Positions 33,073 to 44,775 of a stretch of 64,000 nucleotides of DNA are shown here, in pieces. This stretch comes from Adiantum capillus-veneris. Lineage: Eukaryota > Streptophyta > Polypodiopsida > Polypodiales > Pteridaceae. The stretch spans positions 150,629,092 to 150,693,091 of the forward strand of contig CM043943.1 of the NCBI GenBank assembly GCA_014529385.2. Direction: 5' to 3'. Every line of letters starts with the position of its first letter. Position 1 is the first letter of the stretch. The translations under genes were made by a program, and so were the position numbers. Under the pieces are notes generated by a model. That model was given only the letters and a program-made list of their open reading frames with translations. It was not told the origin of the DNA and made no database searches.

Positions 33073-34803
33073 ATGGGTAGAAGGAAACACTCAGAAAAGA
33101 TGCAGGAAACTCTTGAAGAAACCTAGGCTATAGTTGCTGAGGCAAAGGCAAGCCTTCCCGTTCTTCCCTACAGTAAAATCCAACGATATGTATTTACTGA
33201 TCACGCAATGACTCTGCTACAACTCTGGGATCTGCGAGTTGTGTTGCAAGCTACAAGGATTGCTTTTGATTCAGATATCATCAAGCAAGTTCTTGACTCC
33301 TTTGATGCTGAAACTAGCAGTGCTATGGTAAATAGCAAGAAGGTGTAAGTAACACCAGAAGCCATTGCATTTGCATTTCAGATTCCTAATGAGCCCAAAC
33401 CGTCTGTGGCAACTACGCAGCAAATCAGCATCGCTCTAAAGGAGGATGAAACGGCTAGAAAGAAGTGCAAGGCAAGTGCTCAAGGGGTTCCAGTAGCAGG
33501 ACTGGAAGCCTCAGCTGCTTACAGGTTTGTAGTCGAAGCAGTAAGCCTTAAGAACAACCCAACAAATGTGTCAGAAAAATTGTTTGCTATGTTGTTGGCC
33601 AAGATACTAGATCCACAAGTCCATATCAACCTTTGTTAAATACTCTCGCATAATGTACTCCAACAGACTGCCAAGCTGAAATCTCAAACTGTTTTCAAGG
33701 CATGGTATATCTGGCAATTCCCGTATTGGGCAACTGCTGCAGATGTTAATGAGCAGGTAAAGCAGGCTTGGAGTGAGCAGCCCATTTCTGAACCAAAGAA
33801 AATTGAACTGTCCTCAGACAATGAGGAAACAGACAGTCAAACAATTTCCACTGACCTGAAAAGAAAAGCCACGGCGGAAGAAGCTGGCAGTTCAAAGAAG
33901 CCAAGAATCACACTGACAAAAAGCAGTGAATTTTTGAAGCAAATAGAAAGCCAGGTTAAGGCAGTAAGCACTGAGAAAACTGAGCAACAATCTGCTCAGA
34001 AGATTGTGCCTGATCAGCCAGTTGTCAAAAATACTGTTGCTACTGTATCCAGGAAAGGTCATGTCAAGCCAGTCACTGTTGAAAAGATACGAGACCAGTC
34101 AGGGGACAAAGGCAAGAGTCAACTGGACAAAGGGAAAGGTCCAGCGTTCTCAACTTTGTCTGGTGGAGTCCCTGCCATTACTGAAAATCCTCTACAACTG
34201 GTAAAACAGGATAAGTTGCAACAAATGCAAACTAAGAAATTAAGAGGGCATCTTTTGCTCAGCAAAGCTGATTATGCAACTTTACCCTACGTAGCTCCAG
34301 TGGAAATATATGAACCTGTTGATTCTGATCCAACCACAGTCAAAGACAGATGTTCAGTACTGATACAGTCTTCTTGGAATACCATTGTCAGTTGTATGGG
34401 ACAATTGGTGGAGGCTGCTGGATCAGAAGACAAAGTCAAAAATATTAAAGCTGACTTGGCAGAAGCACATCATCAGATTGAAATAATCCAAAAAGCCCAG
34501 GAAATGCAGAACATACAACACAGGGTACTGGAAGCTCAATCAGAAAGGACTCAGGAGTTGTTGAACAAAAAGTTGGCTAAGGCTGAGTCTGAAATTATGA
34601 TCATGAAAAGTCAAAGGAATGAATCACTGAGAGCTGCCAAGCGAGCTGAAACAATGCTCAGGATGAAGCGGGCAGAATTCAGAAAGCTTCTATTGCACCA
34701 TACAGCTCTAAAGCGTTCGCTGACTGACAGATACATCTACAATAGCTTGGCTGAAATTTTAAACCCCTCAGGCAATGCTGTTTTTGACTTGGAAAATTTT
34801 TAA
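33073..34803 (+). pseudogene. Additional post-integrase ORF of gypsy D, N-terminal part
   Basis: One frame runs from the ATG at 33,073 to 34,803, broken by stops at 33,124, 33,346 and 33,637. Its N-terminus (YSKIQRYVFTDHAMTLLQLW ... VTPEAIAFAFQIPNEP) has the flavour of the N-terminal domain in proteins associated with plant mobile elements; this is a weak resemblance only. Residues from about 33,780 are Lys/Glu/Ser-rich. The stretch 34,440-34,720 (IKADLAEAHHQIEIIQKAQE ... NKKLAKAESEIMIMKS) should form a coiled coil. I see no signal peptide or membrane segment, so an envelope-like protein is not supported. Confidence 0.6.
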
Positions 34804-36232
34804 TTCCTTGATGGAAAGTATGCAGAGCGATTGGCAGGACAAGGTGGGTGAGTTCAATAATGCTCTAATGAACCAAGCTATAATGGATTATATTGAGCAA
34901 CAGACTTCCCCGGATGAGGATGAAGAAGATCAAGAAGATGAAGCTGATCAGGAGGGGGATGATCAAGAAACTGGGCATACGAAGGACGACGATGATGCCC
35001 CACCACCATCTCCACCTCCAAGACCGGGTACTAGCGGGACAGGGCCAGATGAAGGAGGCCAGTCACACAGCCAGACCAGCCAGATCAGAATGAAGGTCAG
35101 CAGGAAGGACAGGATAAAGAGCACCAGTCAGGTAATCAGCAGACTGAAGAGCAACAGCCCATTAGCACTGGGAATCAGCCAACTGATCATTCCCATCACC
35201 ACAGAGAGGCTAAAGGGAAAATGAAATTTCAGGATGAGGGACCAGTGAACTGAGACATCAATAGACCTCCATTACCAGACAGTATCTGGAAGATGATGTA
35301 CTCTGGACTGACTTGGAAAGATTTCAAAGACTATATGTGGGAGCCAGGGAAATGGTAGAACATTGGAAATCAGCTGCTTTCCATGATAAAGAAGCTTGTA
35401 GACTACCTACGCATCCCAGTACAGTCCAGTTTTTGGAACGAGTTTCGGAATGGATACTCAATGCTGATGAGAAAAAGGAAAACCCGCACTGGCAAAGGCA
35501 GTCTACTGCAGATTGTCAGTCCTTGGCTCTAGAACTGGAACTTCTGGTGGGTAACAAACCAACTTACCGCTGCGTGAAGGATGTTAGGGTACAACTCAAG
35601 GAAGTTCTGGTACAAATGCAAGCTGCCAAAGGTGTTTTGGATCAGAGAGTCAAAGCCATCCTTGAGGACCAGACAGCCACAAGCAAAGGACCTCAAACGC
35701 GAATGTTAGTAGGAGCACAGGCAACTTCTCTCCGAACCCTGTTCTAGCTAGTGAGAATCACCAGAAAGATGATGCAGCAGGAGAACCAAGTTGTTCTCAA
35801 TTTCCTGGAATTTGTGCCTGATTCTCCAGTTCTCTTGTATGCTGTTCTAGCAAGAGAAAGTGAGCTGCCAAGATTCTTTCCAGCGTTGTATCCTCAACAT
35901 CAAGAACCAGTTGATCGACTCACATATTTCAAAATAACGGATGAGCTTCAGGATTGGTATGAGCGATCAATTGTCGAATGGAAGACTTGGCAGACATTTC
36001 TCAATGATGCTCTGCAAATCAATGACATTCAGGCAATGAAAGAGGAGCTGCATAGGATTCAGCTGTGTATGGGTTAGTGGAAGATTCAGGTCAGAGGATT
36101 GACCAGGATTACTAATCAGTTGCTACAGCTTACGATCAAATCTTCCAAACTACCTGAGAAAGACATTGCAGCAAAGCCGGGTCTAGCACCACAGTACAGG
36201 GAGATGGTTGAGATTCTTTTCAAAGCTTGAGT
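34775..36232 (+). pseudogene. Additional post-integrase ORF of gypsy D, C-terminal part
   Basis: The coding signal moves through three frames. 34,775-35,224 is an acidic run (DEDEEDQEDEADQEGDD) followed by PPPSPPPRPGTSGTG. 35,313-35,747 contains WKSAAFHDKEACRLPTHPST and CVKDVRVQLKEVLVQMQAA. 35,751-36,077 contains LLYAVLARESELPRFFPALY. The continuing frame then reaches EMVEILFKA-stop at 36,230. The pieces look like one soluble, largely helical protein damaged by indels. The product is unknown. Confidence 0.5.
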
Positions 36233-36843
36233 CAAAACAAATCAGCCTCTGCCAGAAGGATGTATCCATACTTCTTCGCATTGTCATAAGCTGGCCACAA
36301 CCAGACTGAGTAAGGGTAGGCATACACTCTACGATCCTGACACCAAAACCTATCATTCTCTCACACCTTATGAGGTAGAGATGACCACAGACCGACGGGA
36401 TCAGCTTGAGCAGGAGACCATTTACCGACTGATTCAGAAGGAGAATGTTGGTGTTGGCACCATCCCGGTCAAAGAGCAAAGGCAAAAGGCAGACGATCCA
36501 ATGGAAGGATATTGGGTAGTTCTATCTCAGAATTCAGTGGCGCCTTTTCTTCTCAGCAGGCAGGGAGAGATGACAGCTCTACCTTGGCCTGGTGAGAGCT
36601 CCACCTTGGCCTTTTCCGCTGCCTCCCGCAATCCTTGGTCCTTCTTGAACTCATGCACCCCAACATCAGAACCAGACAATGGATTTTTCAATTCCACACC
36701 AAAACCAGACGATGGATTTTTCAATCTCACATCAGAATTAGACGGGAATTTTTCAGAAATTTTGGAATCTTGCCAAAATTCAAGAAAGAAGGGAAGGATG
36801 TAGACAGCTGGATAATCACCATGTGGGAACGTGTTCTTAGAAG

Positions 36844-37221
36844 ATGGGCAGCAAATTACTTGCAAAGCCGGGTCTAGCACCACAGTACAGGGAGATGGTT
36901 GAGATTCTTTTTGAAGCTAGAGTCAAAACAAATCAGCCTATGCCAGAAGGATGTATCCATACTGCTTCTCATTGTCATAAGCTGGCCAGAACCAGACTGA
37001 GTAAGGGCAGGCGTACACTCTATGATCCTGACACCAAAACCTATCATTCTCTCACACCTTATGAGGTAGAGATGACCACACACCGACGGGATCAGCTTGA
37101 GCAGGAGGCCATTTACCGACTGATTCAGAAGGAGAATGTTGGTGCTGGGACTTCTCAGGCACCATCCCCGTCAAAGAGCAAAGGCAAAAGGAAGACGGTC
37201 CAATGGAAGGATACTCGGTAG
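36844..37221 (+). pseudogene. Second copy of the 3' ORF end of gypsy D
   Basis: Within duplication copy 2 the frame EMVEILFEARVKTNQPMPEG ... SPSKSKGKRKTVQWKDTR ends in TAG. It preserves the C-terminus better than copy 1 and shows that the extra ORF ends in a Lys/Arg-rich tail. Confidence 0.6.
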
Positions 37222-37483
37222 TTCCATCTCAGAATTCAGTGGCGCCTTTTCTTCTCAGCAGGCAGGGAGAGATGACAGCTCTACCTTGGCCTGTTGAGAG
37301 CTCCACCTTGGCCTTTTTCGTTGCCTCCCGCAATCCTTGGTCCTTCTTGAACTCATGCACCCCAACATCAAAACCAGACAATGGATTTTTCAGTTCCACA
37401 CCAGAACCAGACGATGGATTTTTCAATCTCACATCAGAATCAGACAGGAATTTTTCATAAATTTTGGAATCTTGCCAAAATTC

Positions 37484-37500
37484 AAGAAAGAAGGGAAGGA
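37484..37500 (+). promoter_or_regulatory. Polypurine tract of gypsy D
   Basis: AAGAAAGAAGGGAAGGA, 17 purines, directly abuts the 3' LTR. A second identical tract stands at about 36,782-36,798 before the partial LTR copy. Confidence 0.9.
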
Positions 37501-37984
37501 TGTAGACAGCTGGATAATCACCATGTGGGAACGTGTTCTTAGAAGATGGGCAGCAAATTACTTAGTAATTACTAGAGTAATTACTATAGTAAACCCGAAG
37601 TGTATAAATAGGGCCCATTACATCATTATCGGGGGGGAAATTGTTATCACTTGTATTAGCGCTTTGGGCTATAATTGTAATTGAGCATCAGTGGTGGCAG
37701 TGTTGTCGGCTATACTTTCTCTTTGTAATCATATTCGTTGTAATCTTGATCTGTAATCTCAATCATGGTATATATTTCAGTGACTTACTTCTCGACCAGT
37801 CTTCTGAATCTGAATCTCAATCTGAACCTTATTCCAGTTTATAGATCTGATTCTTATTTCAGTATCCACATTTCAGTCTAGTCTCTGATTTCTGTCTAGT
37901 CTACTGTCTGAAATCTTCCCACACTAGTAGCTGAAATCCTTCGACACTGGAATTAGTTGTCTCAAGAGATCAGCTCCAATTCCA
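37501..37984 (+). repeat. 3' LTR of gypsy D
   Basis: This 484-bp LTR is the partner of 26,246-26,718. It carries an extra AATCTCAATCTG-type duplication near 37,810 and other small differences. Confidence 0.92.
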
Positions 37985-38244
37985 TCCACATCCTAGATGG
38001 TTTCGGTGTTTTTTGTGTAGTGAACATTGGAGTCTCTTGTTCTTTGAAGGTGCCACAAGAAGCGTGTGCGAGTGCAAGTGCGAGAGTAGAGAAAGAGAGA
38101 GAGACCTGCTTTGGGTGGAGTGCATGACAACATTATCCTGTTGCTCCTTATTCTTTTGTATTAAAGAATAAGTGTATATAGGTTAATTTAGTAGATGGGT
38201 TAGTAGTAAATGGGATGTCTGGCCTGTTGGGTTGAATCCCGACA
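37985..38244 (-). repeat. Main part of copia E 3' LTR
   Basis: Read on minus the segment starts TGTCGGGATTCAACCC. It contains a TATA-like run (CCTATATACAC) and a GA/CT tract near 38,085-38,105, and meets element D at 37,985. With 26,219-26,245 it would make an LTR of about 282 bp. There is no second LTR in the window to verify the ends. Confidence 0.4.
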
Positions 38245-38313
38245 AACTCATACTTGAACGCCAACGCAGCCCAAGTGACCTGATATGTACAACCATGAAG
38301 CAATCTAGTGGCT

Positions 38314-38941
38314 TCAACCTATACCCATCAACTCATTGCAATGTGTAAACCACTCCAAAGCTATGCCTTTTGTCAAGGCATCTGCTGGGTTGTTGTCAGT
38401 GTGTACCTTGACCAAATCAATGAGCTTTTTTGGCCAAGAAATCTCTCATGAGATGATACCTGACTTCAATGTGTTTTAATTTGGAGTGAAACACGGGATT
38501 CCTTGCCAATGCAAGAGCACTCTCACTATCACAATATATCACTAGAGTCTCATTAATGCCAAGATTTCTAACGAAGCAAGATAACCATGCAGCCTCTTTA
38601 CTTGCATCCGACAATGCAACATACTGTTCTTCCGTAGTGGAAGACGACGTACAATCTTGAAGACATGACCTCCGAGATACTGTTGCTTCAGCAAATATGA
38701 AGACATAGCCAGATGTCGATCTCCTATTGTCAACACAACCTGCATAGTTTGCATCCTCATAACCCACGATGGATGCATCACTGTTCCCAAATCGTAAACA
38801 CCTACGAACTGTACCTTTGTTGAGGCCCCTAAGAATGTGCTTCACTGCTTCCCAATGCTTGCTACTAGGATTTTCCATATATCGGCTTACCACTCCCACT
38901 GCAAAAGCAATGTCTGGTCTTGTGGCCACCATACCATACAT
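38314..38941 (-). pseudogene. Copia E RNase H
   Basis: The frame MYGMVATRPDIAFAVGVVSR ... YVALSDASKEAAWLSCFVRN ... VIYCDSESALALARNPVFHS ... KHIEVRYHLMRDFLAKKAH is classic copia RNase H. A frameshift at about 38,417 leads into LVKVHTDNNPADALTKGIA and a stop at 38,314-38,316. Confidence 0.9.
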
Positions 38942-39111
38942 GAGAGACTGTCCACTGCTGAAGAATATGGTACCTTAGCCATTTCAGCTCGCTTAGCATC
39001 AGATTTGGGTGCATCTTCCTAGCTGAGTTTCAAGAATGCGTGCATTGGGGTACTCAATGCTTTCCCCCCCTGCATATTGAAACGCTACAAAACTTTCTCA
39101 ATGTATGTTTC

Positions 39112-40059
39112 CTAAGATAACTCAAGAATACGATGTTTGCAATCTCTTTTGATTCGCATGCCAAGAAAGTGTGTAGCCTCCCCCAAATCTTCCATTGCAA
39201 AATTTTTGCTAAGTGTTTTCTTCAAGTTGGAAATTTCCTCAATGGATTTCCGAGCTATAAGCATGTCATCAACATACAAAACTAGAATAACCATTGAGCC
39301 ATCATCTAGATTTCTTGTGTACAAGCAGTGATCCTCTTCGCTCCTTTTATACCCTTGAGACCTTATAAATGCATCAAATTTATGATACCACTGCCTTGAA
39401 CCCTGCTTTAAGCCATAAAGTGCCTTTTTGAGCTTACATACTAGCTCCTCACGAGATGCGGTCACCTGAACAAACCCTTCAAGCTACTGCATGTAAACAT
39501 CCTCATCGAGATCCCCGTGAAGAAATGTTGTCTTCACATCCATTTGGACAAGTTCCATGTCCACAATTGCTACAAGACCAAGTACGGTTCTAAGCGTTGT
39601 CATCTTGACCGCAGGCGAGAAGATTTCATCAAAATTGACTCCCTTTTGCTGTTTGAACCCTTTGGCTACAAGTTTAGACTTGTACTTTGGATTTGGATCA
39701 CCTGAGGTAAATTTCTTCTTGTAAACCCATTTTCAAGGTAAAGATTTCACATCATTTGGCAGTTCTAGCAAGTCCCAAGTGTCATTAGCCAGAATCGAGT
39801 TATACTCAGATTCCATAGCCTGCTCCCACTTCACCACATCATTCGCCATCATGGCTTCTTGGTAACACCTTGGCTCACCGCAAGCGGTCAACATGATGTA
39901 ATCAAGACCTGGCTCAAAACACGCAGGTGGACGAGAGACCCTATTAGACCGTCTCACTCCTTGACCATCGCTATCTGCTCCCTCTGGAGCATTGCTAGTG
40001 GAAGGTACATCATTATCCCACTGAGTTGATTTCACTGTCTTCTGAGGCAACATCCTCAA
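39112..40059 (-). pseudogene. Copia E reverse transcriptase
   Basis: From 40,059 down: a Ser/Arg linker with RRSNRVSRPPACFEPG, then WEQAMESEYNSILANDTWDL, a stop near 39,735, a damaged middle (VAKGFKQQKGVNFDEIFSPA), a stop near 39,486 and the palm/thumb frame with LKKALYGLKQGSRQWYHKFD and VILVLYVDDMLIA, the YVDD catalytic box. It ends at 39,112. Confidence 0.9.
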
Positions 40060-40230
40060 AAGTGACTCTCCAAATCTCTATTTCTTTGATAGGTTGTTTA
40101 TGCATCTTCGACTCATTGAAGATCACATCTGAACTACGGATGACTCAACGAGATTCCGGGTGCCAGAGACGATATCCCATCTCTCCATTTGCACCATATC
40201 CAATGAAAATACATTTGTGTGACTTTGGCT

Positions 40231-40830
40231 CTAACTTCTGTCGAAGTTTTTTAGGCATGTGAGCATAAGCTTCACAACAAAAAACACATAGATGGTCATA
40301 GTGGGCTTATGTTTAGACCATAACTCTTTTGGAATCTCATAATTCAATGGCGTACTACATGAATGATTTATAATGTGCAATGCAGTCAAGACGGCTTCTA
40401 CCCAAAAGCCTTGTGTGAGATTTGCCCTAGAAATCATGGTTGTGACTCTTTCTTGAATCATACGATTCATGCGCTCAGCAACTCCATTCTGAGCTGGTGT
40501 GTATGGTGCAGTAAATTGCCTTTTAATCCCCCTTTTAGCACAAAAATTGTCAAACTCCTTAGAGACATACTCTCCACCGTTGTCAGTCCGCAACCTCTTG
40601 AGTTTCTTGCCAGATTAATTCTCAACAAGTGCTAAGAATTTCTAGAACACAGGAAGAACTTGATCCTTATGTTTCAAAGGATATGGCCACACCTTTCGAG
40701 TAGAGTCATCTATGAATGTCACAAAATAGAGGGCCCCCATAGAGGTTTGGTTGACATAGGACCACAAACATCACTATGTACTAAATCTAGAGGTTCATCT
40801 TGCTTTTGACCCAATGGTAAGTGAACGGAC
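40231..40830 (-). pseudogene. Copia E integrase core
   Basis: [15 protein letters not shown] at about 40,790 starts the core. After a frameshifted stretch the frame 40,593-40,231 gives LRTDNGGEYVSKEFDNFCAK and TPAQNGVAERMNRMIQERVT. Sequence with no resemblance to copia lies upstream (40,830-41,640), so gag, protease and the 5' LTR are missing. Confidence 0.85.
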
Positions 40831-41672
40831 CCTCTCTCTATTATAGATCCCTCCAAGAGCAGAAAACACTGCAAACAATTCATGTATGCAAAACCAGGTG
40901 CTTTTGTGATGTAAGAACCATTTCAAGTGTGCCATCCGCCCAACAAATTGTGAAGGTCCTCTTCATTTTCTCAAGCTGGTTGTATGTGCAATCAACAATC
41001 CTCCCCTCTTGAATATTCTCAACAAAGAGGGTGACATGTCAATGAAGAAGTAGCAACTCCGAACCAGTTGGCGCTTCCTTTTGTGATAGAGGGAGCAATG
41101 CATGGCATGAGTGGGGTTGTCGTGGCTCTCCATTGGATCTAGAAAAAGATTCTAACTACAATATTGAGAACAAAATATCTGGCTTCTCTTCTGGAAGAGA
41201 ACTCGGCTCCTTCCATGTTGATGATGTTGCCTTAAAATACATGTAGTAGAAGCTCTAGCCGAAGGGAGAGAGACCATATCAAGATGAGTCCCCTATCTAT
41301 TGTCAACACCAACTAGGCAAGGAAGCCCATGATCAAGCCGCCTCAAGGTAACAGGAGCTTGGATCTATGTAACCGAGCCCTTTGTTGGAATTTCAATCTC
41401 ATTGGGGACAATCAAACTAGAGATGCTATTTCTTGAGATGAGCAGTTGACTTAGAATGACAACTTTTAGCTTGATGTCACATTTTTTCATGTCCTTCTCA
41501 AAGGTTTCTAGAAGACCTCTCAAGTCATAGATGCAGTCATTGATCTACTCATTAATGCTTATCTATCTCCCCCAACCATCGTGGTTGTGATGCCTATGAA
41601 GACGATGACCCGTGTTCCTCGGCTCCATCTAGTCATTTAACATCTACTACCTGGCTAAGAGCATGCAAACTG
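40831..41672. other. Unassigned interval between copia E and a MULE remnant
   Basis: No recognisable protein. Short minus-strand reads such as YNQLEKMKRTFTICWADGTL and CDIKLKVVILSQLLISRNSI look coding-like but match nothing I know. They may be further decayed transposon sequence. Confidence 0.4.
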
Positions 41673-42960
41673 TCAAGGGTTGGGACAACATTTTGGAGGC
41701 GAGGGGACTTGCCTTTCAACTATTAGCTGGAGCCCATAAAGGTGTTTGCACTCTGATCCCCAATCTAGACAATCATAGTAGTTGCATTGCATGCTCACAC
41801 GATACCACTTCAATGGAGATGATGGAGATGACATGCTTAGGATTTTGAAGTGGAAAATTCTCTCATCTATCACTTCAAGCATGGAGGAGTCACTCTCAAA
41901 TATTTTGAGGATTCCTTCACTTCGTGCCAATCTAGCTGTGTGTTGCTTACTCAAACCAAACTGGCCAAAACAGCCAAAATCTACCAAAATAAGAGCCAGT
42001 ATGCATAAAAGACCAGAGAGTTAGATCCAACTAGGGGGAAAATGCAATAAACATCAGTGTTGTGTGTTGGCTCTTTACGAATTTCTTGCTTTTGCAATGT
42101 TCCACTGATGATTGTTCCGTGAAGCAAATTGCTGACAAGCGCATACAAGCGAAGCAAAATTGACATGTTTATCTTTGCATCGAGTATCACATATTTGATA
42201 TATTTCCATAATCTCTCAACTAGGTTTGTAGTATCAACATTCCCATGTGGAAATAAATGCCCAAACCTTGGCCACCTATTCGCCACATACACGTTGGACC
42301 ACACCAGCCATTAAGACATAACATTGTATATTCTCGTGTGCTAAGTATGTATGCAATAGCTCTGTGTATCCCCTATTCTCCTAGATTGGTGCATACATTA
42401 GGTTTGATAAGCAATTATACACATTACCTTGCTTGTCTTTAGGGACTTGCACAGACAAGTTGACACCCAATGTATATGTCTGCTTGTATTTGCATGACAT
42501 GCCAAAAAAAAGGTGTGAATATTGACCAGTTGATGGATCACAAACCTGTGGCAAGAGGTTCTCCACCCATGCCTTCTTCTGGAACCAGCAAAGCAACACA
42601 TGGCATGCTACTTGTTGCTTCCCCCCTTCTTCATCTCGAATCCAATAGTGAGGGTCTTCATGGACCACCTTGAGGATTGCTTCTAGCTCCTATTGATTCT
42701 TGTCAATGACAATGGAAGTAGGCCAAAATGCACCTAGCCTTGCAAACACCATTGTGAAGGTCAACTCCAAGGCCCATTTTTCTTGGCTAGTGCCCACATC
42801 ACTCGTGCATAGCATCGACCATATTGGAGTCTCCACACCCTTTTGAATGGGCAAGACAACATCATAGAGAGGCAAACCAGAGATTTTGGTCTTGAATGTG
42901 TTATCAACGGCTCATGCATTATGTTGCGAGAATCAAAGAGCCATTTTCTACATCCTATTC
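41673..42960 (-). pseudogene. MULE-type transposase remnant with SWIM-like zinc finger
   Basis: From 42,900 down, the minus strand reads MPLYDVVLPIQKGVETPIWS, then FARLGAFWPTSIVIDKNQ, the usual setting of a MULE catalytic Asp. KVVHEDPHYWIRDEEGGKQQ, ACHVLLCWF and KAWVENLLPQV are typical of the LCxWHv.RAW region. Next come WSNVYVANRWPRFGHL and NVDTTNLVERLWKYIKYVIL, as in MULE C-terminal domains, and finally QCNYYDCLDWGSECKHLYGL, a SWIM-like finger. Several frameshifts separate the blocks. An acidic segment on minus at 43,172-42,948 may belong to its N-terminus. Confidence 0.65.
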
Positions 42961-43188
42961 TTTGAGTAATTTTTGGGATCTTTCAAAGGGCTGGGATTGT
43001 CATTTACCTCAGCCTCGGCGCTTTTGCATTCAAGTAGCTCATACATCTCAAGATCCTCACCCGATTCACCCTCGACAGATGTCCCGTAAGTGATATCTTC
43101 ATGAAAAGCAACATTGAGGAGCTCATCCATCCACATCCTCTGTGGAAACACAACATGGCTCTTCCTTTGCACCCTTTTGCAGCAATTT

Positions 43189-43297
<109 letters not shown>

Positions 43298-44775
43298 GGA
43301 TCAATTTTTTGTACATACAATTGGTAGAATTATGAATGGAGACAAATTATTAGGCATCAAAAAAATTCCTTTAATAGGTGGAGAAAAATGCAGGAAAAAA
43401 CAACAATGGTTCAACATCACAGAAAAGGAATGCCAAGGTAGGGGACAACCATGAGTATTCAGTGGGCCAGAAAGCTGCCTACGATAGAGTCGAAACAGAG
43501 GCTAGATTGTTTTAAAATTATTAAAAATGCCTTTAATAATAAAAATATCAGACTAGACAAAGCAACTAACCTTTTTCAAACAACTCTAAATTTCTCAAAA
43601 TGCGTGGTAAAGTTTAAGATTTGGGCAAATTAATATCAGCTCAGCTCCAATAGAATTTATATGTATATGGTACAAGAATGAAGCAGATATGTGGACAAGC
43701 AAGTATAGCTTGAGATTGTCTAGTAGACCCTCCTTTAGCACAATCTAGGCCTCCAACACATGTTGCCTTTGAGGATATGGTGGATTGACCTTTAAAGGGA
43801 AGTGCAAGGTGGACCCATGATTGTCATCCACAAGTTAATATAACTATCAAATCCATCGTCCATCGCATTGACTAAATACCAGTACATCCCCACTAATGTC
43901 ATCTTGGTCCAGTAGCAAAGCACATTGCTCCCCTCATGCATTTGGCATACACATACAAAAAGAAATAGCAAACAGAGCTACCCTTAGCACAGAATATACC
44001 TTGTTTCTTCATTCCATTGATGGAACCTTTACACAGTTGCCTTTCTTGCCCCTTCCTCAGGAGGCCTTGCAACCTTGAACCATTACTCCATGGACATCCT
44101 GTGTTGCATCACATTTCCCCAATATACCCACTCACTCATCCACTCCCTCCCCAATTCAAATTTTACCCTCGAGCCACTCGTAGGGAATTTCAAAATTCAT
44201 CGCCACTCTCAAACTCCACCTCAGCACATTTTTTCCAGTGTGCTCCCCCCCCCCCCCCCCCCCCCCCCGCGCGCAGTTGCTCCATGTAGTCCCTTCGTCC
44301 ATGTTTACTTTTTATGGCCACTTTTACTTTTTTTGCTTGCGTGGATTTCCCAAATTGCGCTAGAATCCACATCCGACTTCCTCTCCATTGATCCTGTTGC
44401 CTGGGTTTCCTTTAATATTCCCTGTCATATAGTGCTAACATATCACCTCTTAACTAATCATTAGCTCATAATTAGTGTGTGCTCTGTTTTATCCTCACCC
44501 CCTCGTGTGTATAAATAGCTCCTCAATTTCAAGTATTCTTCCTATCAATAATTACTATAGGAAACCTAACATTCTACCCAATACACCAAGCTTAACTAAA
44601 GGTTAGGTAGAGGCCAACATTGGCAACCTCTTACCTTGGCAAGGATGGACGGCCTACACAAATATACCACCATAAAAAACAAGGGAAATTCAATACCACA
44701 TGAGATATACCCCAAGATTTGATTCATAGATAATAGAGCTATGCACAATTACAAGTGACAAGTCTATGTACACAC
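43298..44775. other. Non-coding interval with a 24-C homopolymer
   Basis: No gene recognised. A run of 24 C occupies 44,245-44,268. A promoter-like TATAAATAG lies near 44,510 followed by AT-rich DNA. The two Pro-containing frames here arise from the C run. Confidence 0.6.

Larger units (their letters stand above)
36171..37564 (+). repeat. ~0.7 kb direct tandem duplication spanning the 3' ORF end, polypurine tract and first 64 bp of the LTR
   Basis: Copy 1 is 36,171-36,862 and copy 2 is 36,863-37,564. Both start GCAAAGCCGGGTCTAGCACC and both end with the first 64 bases of the LTR (TGTAGACAGCTGGATAATCA... to AAATTACTT). Copy 2 keeps a 19-20 bp piece missing from copy 1 and an Arg-type reading where copy 1 has a stop. 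Confidence 0.92.
26246..37984 (+). mobile_element. Ty3/gypsy element D, 11.7 kb, paired LTRs, extra 3' coding region
   Basis: LTRs at both ends start TGTAGAC(G/A)GCTGG and end AATTCCA. The flanks TCCAT (26,241-26,245) and TCCAC (37,985-37,989) differ at one base and probably represent the target duplication. Order: LTR, primer site, gag, protease, RT, RNase H, integrase, an additional coding region of about 3 kb, polypurine tract, LTR. Stops and frameshifts show the copy is defective, but it is the most complete element in the window. Confidence 0.9.

Noticed and set aside
33073-36077. Envelope-like gene after gypsy D integrase
   Set aside because: No signal peptide, transmembrane segment or cleavage motif can be seen; the composition is soluble and coiled-coil.
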